Below are positions 8,252 through 15,459 of a DNA stretch of 38,424 nt, piece by piece. Below the pieces are notes generated by a model. The model had not been told where the DNA came from, did no database searches, and saw only the letters and a program-made list of their open reading frames with translations. Source of the DNA: Pseudomonas kielensis (GTDB lineage: Bacteria > Pseudomonadota > Gammaproteobacteria > Pseudomonadales > Pseudomonadaceae); NCBI RefSeq assembly GCF_014236655.1, contig NZ_JACMYG010000040.1, positions 1 through 38,424 of the forward strand, read 5' to 3'. The translations under genes were made by a program, and so were the position numbers. Numbering within the stretch: position 1 is the stretch's first letter; every line of letters begins with the position of its first letter.

Positions 8252-8965
8252 ATGACTCCTCGGGTACTGATCGTCGATGACGATCCGCTGATTCGCGAAC
8301 TGCTGCACGCCTACCTGTCCCAGGAAGGGTACGAGGTTCACTGCGCTGAAACGGCGGAGGCTGCGGACACCTTCCTCGCCGGCCAGGCGGTCGACCTGGT
8401 GATGCTCGACATCCGCCTGCCGGGCAAGGACGGCCTGACCCTGACCCGCGAACTGCGGGTGCGCTCGGAGGTGGGCATCATCCTGATCACCGGGCGCAAC
8501 GACGAAATCGACCGTATCGTCGGCCTGGAGTGCGGCGCCGATGACTATGTGATCAAGCCGCTGAACCCACGGGAACTGGTGTCCCGGGCGAAGAACCTGA
8601 TCCGTCGAGTACGCCACGCCCAGGCGCCCCAGCCACTCGCCGCCGCCAAGCCGGTCAAACAGTTCGCTGCCTGGGCCCTGGACACCGATCGCCGGCGTCT
8701 GATCGACGACGCTGGCAACGAGACCCTGCTGACCCACGGCGAGTACCAGTTGCTCAGCGTGTTCCTGCGCAACAGTGGCCATACTCTGAGCCGCGACCAG
8801 TTGATGGACCAGATCCGCAACCGCGAGTGGGTGCCCAACGACCGCTCGATCGACGTGCTGGTGGGGCGCTTGCGGCGCAAGTTGCATGATGATCCGGCCG
8901 AGCCGCAGTTGATCATCACCATTCACGGCGCCGGCTACCTGTTTACCGCCAGCGTGGCGGCCTGA
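8252..8965 (+). CDS. aruR: AruR, OmpR/PhoB-type response regulator of arginine transaminase genes
   Basis: This 237-residue protein has a receiver domain at 1-120, with the acidic pocket Asp9-Asp10-Asp11, phosphoacceptor Asp53 in Leu-Asp-Ile-Arg-Leu-Pro-Gly, and a Lys-Pro motif near residue 102. A winged-helix trans_reg_C domain occupies about 140-235, containing Arg-Ser-Ile-Asp-Val-Leu-Val-Gly-Arg-Leu-Arg-Arg-Lys. It is followed at 8970 and 9740 by a binding protein and a hybrid kinase with very tight spacing, so the three are co-transcribed. From memory, P. aeruginosa AruRS (PA4983/PA4982) lies beside the permease PA4981 and the PA4980-aruH operon and is needed for arginine transaminase expression. 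The same order here supports the name. An AGGA site precedes the start. Confidence 0.85.
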   Translation: MTPRVLIVDDDPLIRELLHAYLSQEGYEVHCAETAEAADTFLAGQAVDLVMLDIRLPGKDGLTLTRELRVRSEVGIILITGRNDEIDRIVGLECGADDYVIKPLNPRELVSRAKNLIRRVRHAQAPQPLAAAKPVKQFAAWALDTDRRRLIDDAGNETLLTHGEYQLLSVFLRNSGHTLSRDQLMDQIRNREWVPNDRSIDVLVGRLRRKLHDDPAEPQLIITIHGAGYLFTASVAA

Positions 8966-8969
8966 GGCA

Positions 8970-9743
8970 ATGTTGCGCGCCCTCGGGCTGTTACTGATGC
9001 TGGGCGCCGGCACGGCCATGGGCGCCGACAAGATCCGCTATTGCGATTATCCGGTGTACCCGCCGATCTCCTGGAGTGATGGCAAGCAGGTGCGCGGCCT
9101 GGCCCCCAGCGTGGTCAAGCACCTGTTCGGCGCGCTGGGCTACGAGGTCGAGACCGTGGTGCTGGGCAACTGGAAACGCTGCCTGCTGGACGCCGCCGAA
9201 GGCCGGGTCGACGTGGTGCTGGCCTACAGCACCGCGCAACGCGAGCAAAGCCTGGCGTTTTCCCAGGTGCCGGTGCTGCGCGAGGACGTCGCGGTGTTCA
9301 TCAACCGCCAACACCCGGTGCGCTTCGAACGCCTCGAAGACCTGGCCCGGTACCGTGGCGGCCTGCTGTTCGGGGAAAGCTATGGGGTGGATTTCGACCG
9401 CTTGGTGGCCCGCAGCAACAATATCGAATGGGTCTCCGACAGCGGGCAGAACTTCGGCAAGCTGATTCGCGGGCGCATCGACTTCATCACCCAGGAGCGG
9501 CGCACAGGCGAGTTGTACGTCGAACACCTCAAAGGCGCCGAGGACATCGTCGCCTTGCCCAAGGCCTTGAGCGTCGACTACCTGCGGATCGCGGTGTCGC
9601 GGCGCTCGGCGCTGGCCAGCCAGATGCCGCAGATCGACGCCCAGTTGCAGCGTATGGTCGAGGCCGGGGACATCGAGCGCTGGCTCAACGAAAGCGAAGT
9701 CACCTACCGCGACATGGTCAGCCTGCCGGCGGACGCGCAATGA
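8970..9743 (+). CDS. Periplasmic solute-binding protein (SBP_bac_3), probable sensory partner of AruS
   Basis: This 257-residue protein has a Sec signal peptide (about 18 residues, cleavage after Ala-Met-Gly-Ala). The rest is a type 3 amino-acid-binding fold: Tyr-Pro-Pro-Ile-Ser-Trp near the start, Gly-Arg-Val-Asp-Val-Val-Leu-Ala around residue 73, and Gly-Arg-Ile-Asp-Phe-Ile-Thr-Gln in the second lobe. It lies 4 bases after aruR and its stop overlaps the aruS start (ATGA), so the three are one unit. No transporter permease is next to it. I infer that it presents arginine or a related ligand to the periplasmic domain of AruS, much as BvgS/EvgS-type kinases carry such domains fused. Direct transport is the alternative. 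Confidence 0.8.
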   Translation: MLRALGLLLMLGAGTAMGADKIRYCDYPVYPPISWSDGKQVRGLAPSVVKHLFGALGYEVETVVLGNWKRCLLDAAEGRVDVVLAYSTAQREQSLAFSQVPVLREDVAVFINRQHPVRFERLEDLARYRGGLLFGESYGVDFDRLVARSNNIEWVSDSGQNFGKLIRGRIDFITQERRTGELYVEHLKGAEDIVALPKALSVDYLRIAVSRRSALASQMPQIDAQLQRMVEAGDIERWLNESEVTYRDMVSLPADAQ

Positions 9744-12001
9744 TCGGCGCCCGGCCCGCAGGATTGTTGCGGCGCCTGCTGCTATTCATCCTGTTGTTCA
9801 GCCTGTGCTTTACCGTGCTTGCCAGCACCGTGCAGCTGTACTTCGAGTACCGCCGCGAGATGCGTGAGATCGACGCGCGCATGGAGCTGATTCGGGCCGG
9901 TTATCTGGCCAGTCTGGAACGCAGCCTGTGGGACCTCAACCAGGAGCAGTTGAACGTCCAGCTGCGGGGCCTGGTGGATTTCTCCGACGTGGCGCGGGTG
10001 CGCCTGAGCAGCCCGGACTTCGAGCTGTTGCAGGGCAACCCGCAGCCGGTCGGGCCGTTGCGCATCGAGCGCTTCGAACTGGATTACCAGCCGCCCTCCG
10101 GGGAAAAACGCCACCTGGGGCAACTGGAGGTCAGCACTGACCTGGGGGCCGTGCACCAGCGGCTGTACGCCACCGGCTTGACCAGCCTGCTGTGGATGAG
10201 TGTGTTTCTCTGCGGTCTGGCGGTGGCGTTGTCTGGCTTGTTCTACCGCCTGGTGACCCGCCACCTGCAAGTGATGGCCGGGTTCGCCCGGCGCATTGCC
10301 GCCGGTGAGTGGCAGGAACCCTTGCGCCTGGACAAGAGCCGCAGTGGCGTGCCGGATGAAATCGACACCGTGGCCCATGCCCTGGACGATATGCGCCGGG
10401 CGATCCTCAGCGACATCGACCGCCGCGAATCCGACCGCCTGGCCCTGCAGCACAATCGCGACGACCTGCTGCGCATGGTCGAGCGGCGCACCGCCAGCCT
10501 GATGCGCGCCAAGGACGAAGCCGAGGCCGCTAACCTGGCCAAGTCGCGGTTCCTGGCGACCATGAGCCACGAATTGCGCACACCGCTCAATGGCATCCTT
10601 GGCATGGCTCAACTGCTGCGCAGCCCGCGCCTGGACGAGCTCGATGGCAAACGCCTGGATGCCCTGCACAAGGCCGGAGAAGGGTTACTGACCATTCTCA
10701 ACGAGGTGCTGTACTTCGCGCGCCTGGAGGAGGGCGAAACCCACCCCGAGCCGGTCAATTTTTCCCTGCGCCAACTGCTGGATGAGGTGCTGACCCTGCT
10801 GGAGCCACGAGCGCTGGGCAATTGCACGCGCCTGCAGTGCCTGGTCGACCCGCAACTCGCGTCACGCCAGTTGGGCGCCGAACAGTTCCTGCGCCAGGTG
10901 CTGAGCAACCTGCTGGCCAACGCCATCAAGTTCACCGAGGGCGGCGAGGTCAGTGTGCAGGTGCTACTGCTGGCGCCGCTGCCTGGGTACGACGGGCAAC
11001 GAGTGCGGGTCAGCATCACCGACAACGGCATCGGTATTGCTCCGGCCATGCAGGAAAAGATCTTCGAACGGTTTACCCAGGCCAGTGAGGAGGTGGCGCA
11101 ACGTTTTGGCGGGACCGGGCTGGGCCTGGCCATCTGCAAACACCTGGTGCAGAAAATGGGCGGCAGTATCGGCGTCGACAGTCAGCCCGGTCGTGGCAGT
11201 TGCTTCTGGTTCGAGCTGACGCTGGCGCCGGCGGGCGAGCGGCTCGCCGGCCCCGCCGAGCAGGCCAGCGGTTCGGCCCTGAAGATCCTGGTGGTCGAAG
11301 ATGTGGCGCTCAACCGAGAGGTGGCCAGCGGCCTGCTGCAACGGGACGGGCATCAGGTGTGGCTTGCCGAGGAGGGCCAGCAGGGCCTGGCCGAGTGCGC
11401 CGGCCAGAGGTTCGACCTGATTCTGCTGGACGTGCATTTGCCAGGGATCAGCGGCGACGAGCTGTGCCGGCAGATCCGCAGCGGTACCGGGCCGAACCGC
11501 GCCACACGGATTTTCGCCCTGACCGCCAGCGTGCAACCGGCGCTCGTGCGCGGCTATCTGGATGCCGGGATGGACGGCATCCTCGCCAAGCCCCTGAAAC
11601 TGGCCGAGTTGCGTGCAGCCCTGGCAGGGCAGACGCCGCTGGCTGAACCTGCGGCGCAGGACGGTGCCATGGACTGGCCGTTGCTGCAGACCCATCGCAC
11701 GTTGCTCGGCGAACAGAAGGTCCAGGGCTTGCTGGCGGTGCTGCGCACCTCGATCATCCAGCACCGTGGGGCCCTGGCGGAAGCCATCGAAGCCGAGGAT
11801 TGCACCGAGGTCGCGCACCTGGCCCACCGCCTGGCGGGCAGCAGTGACTCCCTGGGGTTCAGCGCCCTGGCCCAGGTGTTGCGAGTACTGGAGGACGCAG
11901 CGCTGGGCAACGCCGAATCGGCCCTGCGAGACCTCGCGCCCCAGGTCGATGCCCAGTTCCATGAGGCCCTGCTGACCCTCAAAGGCCTGTTGCAGAGCTG
12001 A
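9740..12001 (+). CDS. aruS: AruS, hybrid sensor histidine kinase (HisKA-HATPase-REC-Hpt)
   Basis: This 753-residue membrane kinase has a transmembrane helix at about 10-30 and a short periplasmic domain (about 33-150). A second helix (about 152-175) and a HAMP segment follow. The kinase core has phospho-acceptor His277 in Ser-His-Glu-Leu-Arg-Thr-Pro-Leu-Asn-Gly, then a HATPase domain with Asn-Ala-Ile-Lys-Phe-Thr, Asp-Asn-Gly-Ile-Gly-Ile and Gly-Thr-Gly-Leu-Gly-Leu. A receiver domain (Asp564) and a C-terminal Hpt domain (His696 in Ala-His-Arg-Leu-Ala-Gly) complete the phosphorelay. It starts within the stop codon of the binding-protein gene. It presumably senses arginine in the periplasm, with the upstream binding protein, and phosphorylates AruR. 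Confidence 0.88.
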   Translation: MIGARPAGLLRRLLLFILLFSLCFTVLASTVQLYFEYRREMREIDARMELIRAGYLASLERSLWDLNQEQLNVQLRGLVDFSDVARVRLSSPDFELLQGNPQPVGPLRIERFELDYQPPSGEKRHLGQLEVSTDLGAVHQRLYATGLTSLLWMSVFLCGLAVALSGLFYRLVTRHLQVMAGFARRIAAGEWQEPLRLDKSRSGVPDEIDTVAHALDDMRRAILSDIDRRESDRLALQHNRDDLLRMVERRTASLMRAKDEAEAANLAKSRFLATMSHELRTPLNGILGMAQLLRSPRLDELDGKRLDALHKAGEGLLTILNEVLYFARLEEGETHPEPVNFSLRQLLDEVLTLLEPRALGNCTRLQCLVDPQLASRQLGAEQFLRQVLSNLLANAIKFTEGGEVSVQVLLLAPLPGYDGQRVRVSITDNGIGIAPAMQEKIFERFTQASEEVAQRFGGTGLGLAICKHLVQKMGGSIGVDSQPGRGSCFWFELTLAPAGERLAGPAEQASGSALKILVVEDVALNREVASGLLQRDGHQVWLAEEGQQGLAECAGQRFDLILLDVHLPGISGDELCRQIRSGTGPNRATRIFALTASVQPALVRGYLDAGMDGILAKPLKLAELRAALAGQTPLAEPAAQDGAMDWPLLQTHRTLLGEQKVQGLLAVLRTSIIQHRGALAEAIEAEDCTEVAHLAHRLAGSSDSLGFSALAQVLRVLEDAALGNAESALRDLAPQVDAQFHEALLTLKGLLQS

Positions 12002-12010
12002 CGTACAAAT

Positions 12011-12031
12011 CTGTTACGACTTTCTACAACT
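12011..12031 (+). promoter_or_regulatory. Candidate AruR box upstream of the permease
   Basis: The 21-base stretch contains TTACGACTTT, two variable bases, then ACAACT. The same pattern (18 of 21 bases, opposite orientation) occurs at 18961-18981 upstream of the aru operon. Two similar 7-base units (TACGACT and TACAACT, 10-11 bases apart) fit the direct-repeat sites of OmpR-type regulators. Assignment to AruR is inference. Confidence 0.45.
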
Positions 12032-12125
12032 TCGATCTTTACCGTCAACGCGAACTTACATGGCCTTCCAATAATCGAGGCAACCGCCACAGCGCGGTCT
12101 TCGAAGCTTATTGGAGATAATAATA

Positions 12126-12176
12126 ATGAATGGCCGTAAAGCTGATCCCCTCCACCTCACTCGCCTGGGGTGCTGA
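12126..12176 (+). CDS. Possible 16-residue leader peptide before the permease
   Basis: The short frame reads MNGRKADPLHLTRLGC and stops one base before the permease ATG at 12178. It has a better ribosome-binding site (TTGGAG, 9-base spacer) than the permease itself, suggesting the permease is translated by coupling through this leader. An alternative reading is that the permease starts in another frame at 12130 and is 16 residues longer. Confidence 0.35.
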   Translation: MNGRKADPLHLTRLGC

Positions 12177-12177
12177 C

Positions 12178-13590
12178 ATGACTCAAACCACTGAACGTAC
12201 AGGCATCCACCTGACCCGCGCCCTGAAAAGCCGGCACATTTTCATGCTGTCTCTGGGCGGCGTGATCGGCACCGGGCTGTTCATGGGCTCCGGTGTGACC
12301 ATCAACCAGGGCGGCCCGATGGGCGCGATTCTGGCGTACCTGGTGGCCGGTTTCCTGATGTACCTGGTGATGGTCTGCCTGGGCGAGTTGTCGGTGCAGA
12401 TGCCGGTGTCGGGGTCGTTCCAGACCCACGCCACCCAGTTCATCGGTCCGGCCACCGGCTTCATGATCGGCTGGGTGTACTGGATGAGCTGGGCCACTAC
12501 CGTGGGCCTGGAGTTCACCGCCGCCGGCATGCTGATGGTGCGCTGGTTCCCTGAAGTACCGATCTGGTACTGGTCGGCGCTGTTCGTGGTGGTGCTGTTC
12601 GGCCTCAACGCCCTGGCCACTCGCGCCTTCGGCGAAGCCGAGTACTGGTTCTCGGGGATCAAGGTGGCGGCGATCCTAGGCTTTATCGTGGTCGGCGTGC
12701 TGGTGATCTTCGGCGCGATCCCGCTGAGCAGCGGTGCACCGGCCCCGGGAGTGAGCAACCTGATCGGCGATTCGGTGTTTCCCAACGGCCTGTCCGCAGT
12801 GTTCGCGGTGATGATGACCGTGGTCTACGCCTTCCAGGGCTGCGAAATCATGGGGGTGGCCGCGGGTGAAACCGACCAGCCGGAAAAGAGCATTCCGCGG
12901 GCGGTGCGCAACGTGGTGTTCCGCGTGCTGATCTTCTACGTGCTGGCGATCATTGTGCTGTCTGCCATCGTCCCGTGGCAGCAGGCGGGCCTGATGGAGA
13001 GCCCGTTTGTGCAGGTGTTCGACATGGTCGGCATTCCCTATGCCGCGGACCTGATGAACTTCGTGATCCTCACCGCGATCCTCTCGGTGGGCAACTCCGG
13101 CCTCTACGCCTCGACCCGGATCCTCTGGGCCATGTCCAAGACCGGCATGGCACCGAAAAGCCTGTCGCCCCTGAGCAAACGCGGCGTGCCATTGCGCGCC
13201 CTGAGCATCACCCTGTGTTTTGCCCTGGTGTCCCTGATGACCAGTTTCATCGCCGCCGACACCCTGTTCATGGTGTTGATGGCCGTGAGCGGGATGTCCG
13301 GGACCGTGACCTGGATCGTCATCGCCCTGGCCCAATACAAATTCCGCAAGGCCTACCTGCGTGATGGCGGCAAGCTCGAAGACCTGAAATACCGCGCCCC
13401 GTGGTTCCCGGTGCTGCCGCTGGTGTGCATCGCCCTGTGCTGCTCGTTGTTCGTATTCCTGGCCCTGGACGAAACCCAACGCCCGTCGCTGTACTGGGGC
13501 TTCGGCTTTATTGCCCTGTGCTATGGCGCCTACTTCCTGATCCACCGCAAACGCCAGGGCGTACTGGCTCCACAACTGCCTACCGCATAA
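12178..13590 (+). CDS. Basic amino-acid permease (APC family, LysP-like)
   Basis: This 470-residue integral membrane protein has about 12 hydrophobic segments. The N-terminal signature Leu-Gly-Gly-Val-Ile-Gly-Thr-Gly-Leu-Phe is typical of APC amino-acid permeases. A Glu-rich loop with Val-Ala-Ala-Gly-Glu-Thr-Asp-Gln-Pro-Glu-Lys lies in the middle, as in LysP/RocC-type basic amino-acid carriers. The ATG at 12178 fits the family's usual N-terminus; a start at 12130 would add 16 residues. It directly follows aruRS, the position of the arginine/lysine permease PA4981 as I recall it in P. aeruginosa, so arginine uptake for the transaminase pathway is the likely job. Upstream lie a candidate AruR box and a leader peptide. 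A REPIN follows the gene. Confidence 0.85.
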   Translation: MTQTTERTGIHLTRALKSRHIFMLSLGGVIGTGLFMGSGVTINQGGPMGAILAYLVAGFLMYLVMVCLGELSVQMPVSGSFQTHATQFIGPATGFMIGWVYWMSWATTVGLEFTAAGMLMVRWFPEVPIWYWSALFVVVLFGLNALATRAFGEAEYWFSGIKVAAILGFIVVGVLVIFGAIPLSSGAPAPGVSNLIGDSVFPNGLSAVFAVMMTVVYAFQGCEIMGVAAGETDQPEKSIPRAVRNVVFRVLIFYVLAIIVLSAIVPWQQAGLMESPFVQVFDMVGIPYAADLMNFVILTAILSVGNSGLYASTRILWAMSKTGMAPKSLSPLSKRGVPLRALSITLCFALVSLMTSFIAADTLFMVLMAVSGMSGTVTWIVIALAQYKFRKAYLRDGGKLEDLKYRAPWFPVLPLVCIALCCSLFVFLALDETQRPSLYWGFGFIALCYGAYFLIHRKRQGVLAPQLPTA

Positions 13591-13598
13591 CCCCCCCC

Positions 13599-13702
13599 TC
13601 TGTGGGAGTGAGCTTGCTCGCGATGGTCACCAACGATGACGCGCACAGCCTGATGCAGCGCGCCGTCCTTGCGACCATCGCTGGCAGGCCAGCCCCCACA
13701 GA
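13599..13702. repeat. REPIN: two inverted REP sequences
   Basis: The left arm begins TCTGTGGGAGTGAGCTTGCT (13599) and the right arm ends CAGCCCCCACAGA (13702). The arms are inverted and match at about 23 of 30 positions across a 44-base centre. This is the REP/REPIN class common in the Pseudomonas fluorescens group. It lies between the permease and the convergent immunity gene and may also end transcription from both sides. Confidence 0.75.
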
Positions 13703-13746
13703 TGTTCCCCATTCCCTACGTGCGACCCCAGGCTTTCCGGCCTTGG

Positions 13747-14550
13747 TCAAGGCGCCGTCCGCGATTCCAGATCCATCTCCGCCGGCCAGACGACTTTGGG
13801 GGCGAGACGTCGAGCCAGGTTGAAGCTCACGTCTTCGTTGTTCCAGTCACGGGGTACGTAAGGGAAGGTGGGCAGGGCATGGGGCCCTTGCTGCATGAAG
13901 AGTTGAGCCATGGCCCAATACATCTCGCCTCGCAGGATTCCGTGGGCGAACATAAAGCGATCAATCACCTCGTTCGTGCCGGGTTTGAGCACGGCCAGCG
14001 TGACGGTCTCGATAAAGCCGCCGGTGCCCATGGGACCGTAGAGGCTGCAGGCTTCGGCATGCAGGTCGTCCCAATCATAGGCCACTGGGCGCACGCCCCA
14101 GGCCGTGCGGCTGAAGGGTTTTGCGCCGTCGTGGAAGAAGCGATAGACATAGACTTTGCGACGCAGGCGATTGAAGCGGATGGGTTCATCGCGTGGGGCT
14201 TCGGTGTCCATGCGCCAATAATAAATCGCTCCCCACAGGCCCGCAGAGATCGTTAGTAGCCCGAAAATATGAAATGCAACGGACGCTACCTCTCCAACTT
14301 TTAGCGTCAGAATGATCCAAACGATAGGTGGAATTACAGAAAACAGAAAAAGATAGATCGCTCCCCAAGCGGAAACACCACGCATTCGGAACGTTGATCG
14401 CGCCAACTCCAGATAGATGTCGTCTAGGTAATTGGGCGGATTGGGTAAGACTGGTGGGTAAGGCGTCATTGTTGGTAGTTGATTGGGGCCTGGAAGGTCA
14501 TGCTTCCAGCCTTCAGCCGGCTTGTTGAGTAAGGGAGCGGTATATGCCAT
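13747..14550 (-). CDS. DUF6708 membrane protein, presumed immunity protein (locus 2, distal copy)
   Basis: This 267-residue protein has a Pro-rich N-terminus (about 1-50), a membrane hairpin (about 62-82 and 91-112), then a soluble domain beginning Arg-Phe-Asn-Arg-Leu-Arg-Arg-Lys-Val-Tyr-Val-Tyr, the DUF6708-type motif also seen at 451-2596. It is the second of two tandem paralogues downstream of the frameshifted effector. The copies are almost identical except in about residues 55-108, the hairpin, where they share little. The hairpin-coding DNA (14230-14390) is visibly AT-richer than its flanks. Inferred: inner-membrane immunity protein whose hairpin sets toxin specificity. Confidence 0.72.
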   Translation of the reverse strand: MAYTAPLLNKPAEGWKHDLPGPNQLPTMTPYPPVLPNPPNYLDDIYLELARSTFRMRGVSAWGAIYLFLFSVIPPIVWIILTLKVGEVASVAFHIFGLLTISAGLWGAIYYWRMDTEAPRDEPIRFNRLRRKVYVYRFFHDGAKPFSRTAWGVRPVAYDWDDLHAEACSLYGPMGTGGFIETVTLAVLKPGTNEVIDRFMFAHGILRGEMYWAMAQLFMQQGPHALPTFPYVPRDWNNEDVSFNLARRLAPKVVWPAEMDLESRTAP

Positions 14551-14601
14551 TGCCTGGTTCCAGTAAGAGATTAAAACGGCCGTCTTGGATCTGATTCAGG
14601 C

Positions 14602-15405
14602 TCAGGGTGCCGTCCGCGACTCCAGATCCATCTCTGCCGGCCAGACGACTTTGGGGGCGAGACGTCGAGCCAGGTTGAAGCTCACGTCTTCGTTGTTCCA
14701 ATCGCGGGGCACGTAGGGGAAGGTGGGCAGGGCATGGGGCCCTTGCTGCATGAAGAGTTGAGCCATGGCCCAATACATCTCGCCTCGATGGATTTCGTGA
14801 GCGAACAGAAAGCGATCGATCACCTCGTTCGTGCCGGGTTTGAGCACGGCCAGCGTGACGGTTTCGATAAAACCGCCGGTGCCCATGGGACCGTAGAGGC
14901 TGCAGGCTTCGGCATGCAGGTCGTCCCAGTCATAGGCCACCGGGCGCACGCCCCAGGCCGTGCGGCTGAAGGGTTTTGCACCGTCGTGGAAGAAGCGGTA
15001 GACATAGACTTTGCGACGCAGGCGATTGAAGCGGATGGGTTCATCGCGTGGGGCTTCGGTGTCCATGCGCCAATAATAAATCGCTCCCCATAGAGGGATG
15101 ATAAATGCGATAGGCCCAACGATGTTGATGGCGAAAGGAGGTAATCGACCCTCCACCACAACAAAGACGAGCCAAATCACAGGGGCGCAGAAGGATAGCA
15201 ATGCAAGGATAGTGGCACCCCATGCGGCTGCACCCCGCATACTAAATGTCGAGCGTGCCAATTCCAGATAGATGTCGTCTACGTAATTGGGCGGATTGGA
15301 AAGGACTGGAGGATACGGCGTCATTGTTGGTAGTTGATTGGGGCCTGGAAGGTCATGCTTCCAGCCTTCCGCCGGCTTGTTGAGTAAAGGGGCTCTATAA
15401 GCCAT
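14602..15405 (-). CDS. DUF6708 membrane protein, presumed immunity protein (locus 2, effector-proximal copy)
   Basis: This 267-residue paralogue of the gene at 13747-14550 is the nearer to the effector (54-base gap). Outside the membrane hairpin only about eight residues differ, for example around Phe-Ala-His-Glu-Ile-His versus Phe-Ala-His-Gly-Ile-Leu. Inside about residues 55-108 the two are unrelated by eye. Being next to the effector, it is the better candidate for the cognate immunity protein. The 51-base spacer to the distal copy resembles the short sequence between the effector stop and this gene, including ACTGGA and the last bases before the ATG, so the whole immunity cassette was probably duplicated in tandem. 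Confidence 0.72.
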   Translation of the reverse strand: MAYRAPLLNKPAEGWKHDLPGPNQLPTMTPYPPVLSNPPNYVDDIYLELARSTFSMRGAAAWGATILALLSFCAPVIWLVFVVVEGRLPPFAINIVGPIAFIIPLWGAIYYWRMDTEAPRDEPIRFNRLRRKVYVYRFFHDGAKPFSRTAWGVRPVAYDWDDLHAEACSLYGPMGTGGFIETVTLAVLKPGTNEVIDRFLFAHEIHRGEMYWAMAQLFMQQGPHALPTFPYVPRDWNNEDVSFNLARRLAPKVVWPAEMDLESRTAP

Positions 15406-15459
15406 TGCAATGCTCCAGTCTGGGTGGTTAACACGTCTTGCTGCACGGCCTTCTGCACT

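Noticed and set aside
13591..13598. C8 tract after the permease as another phase-variable site
   Set aside because: It lies just past the stop codon and outside any gene or clear promoter, so slippage would not change a product.
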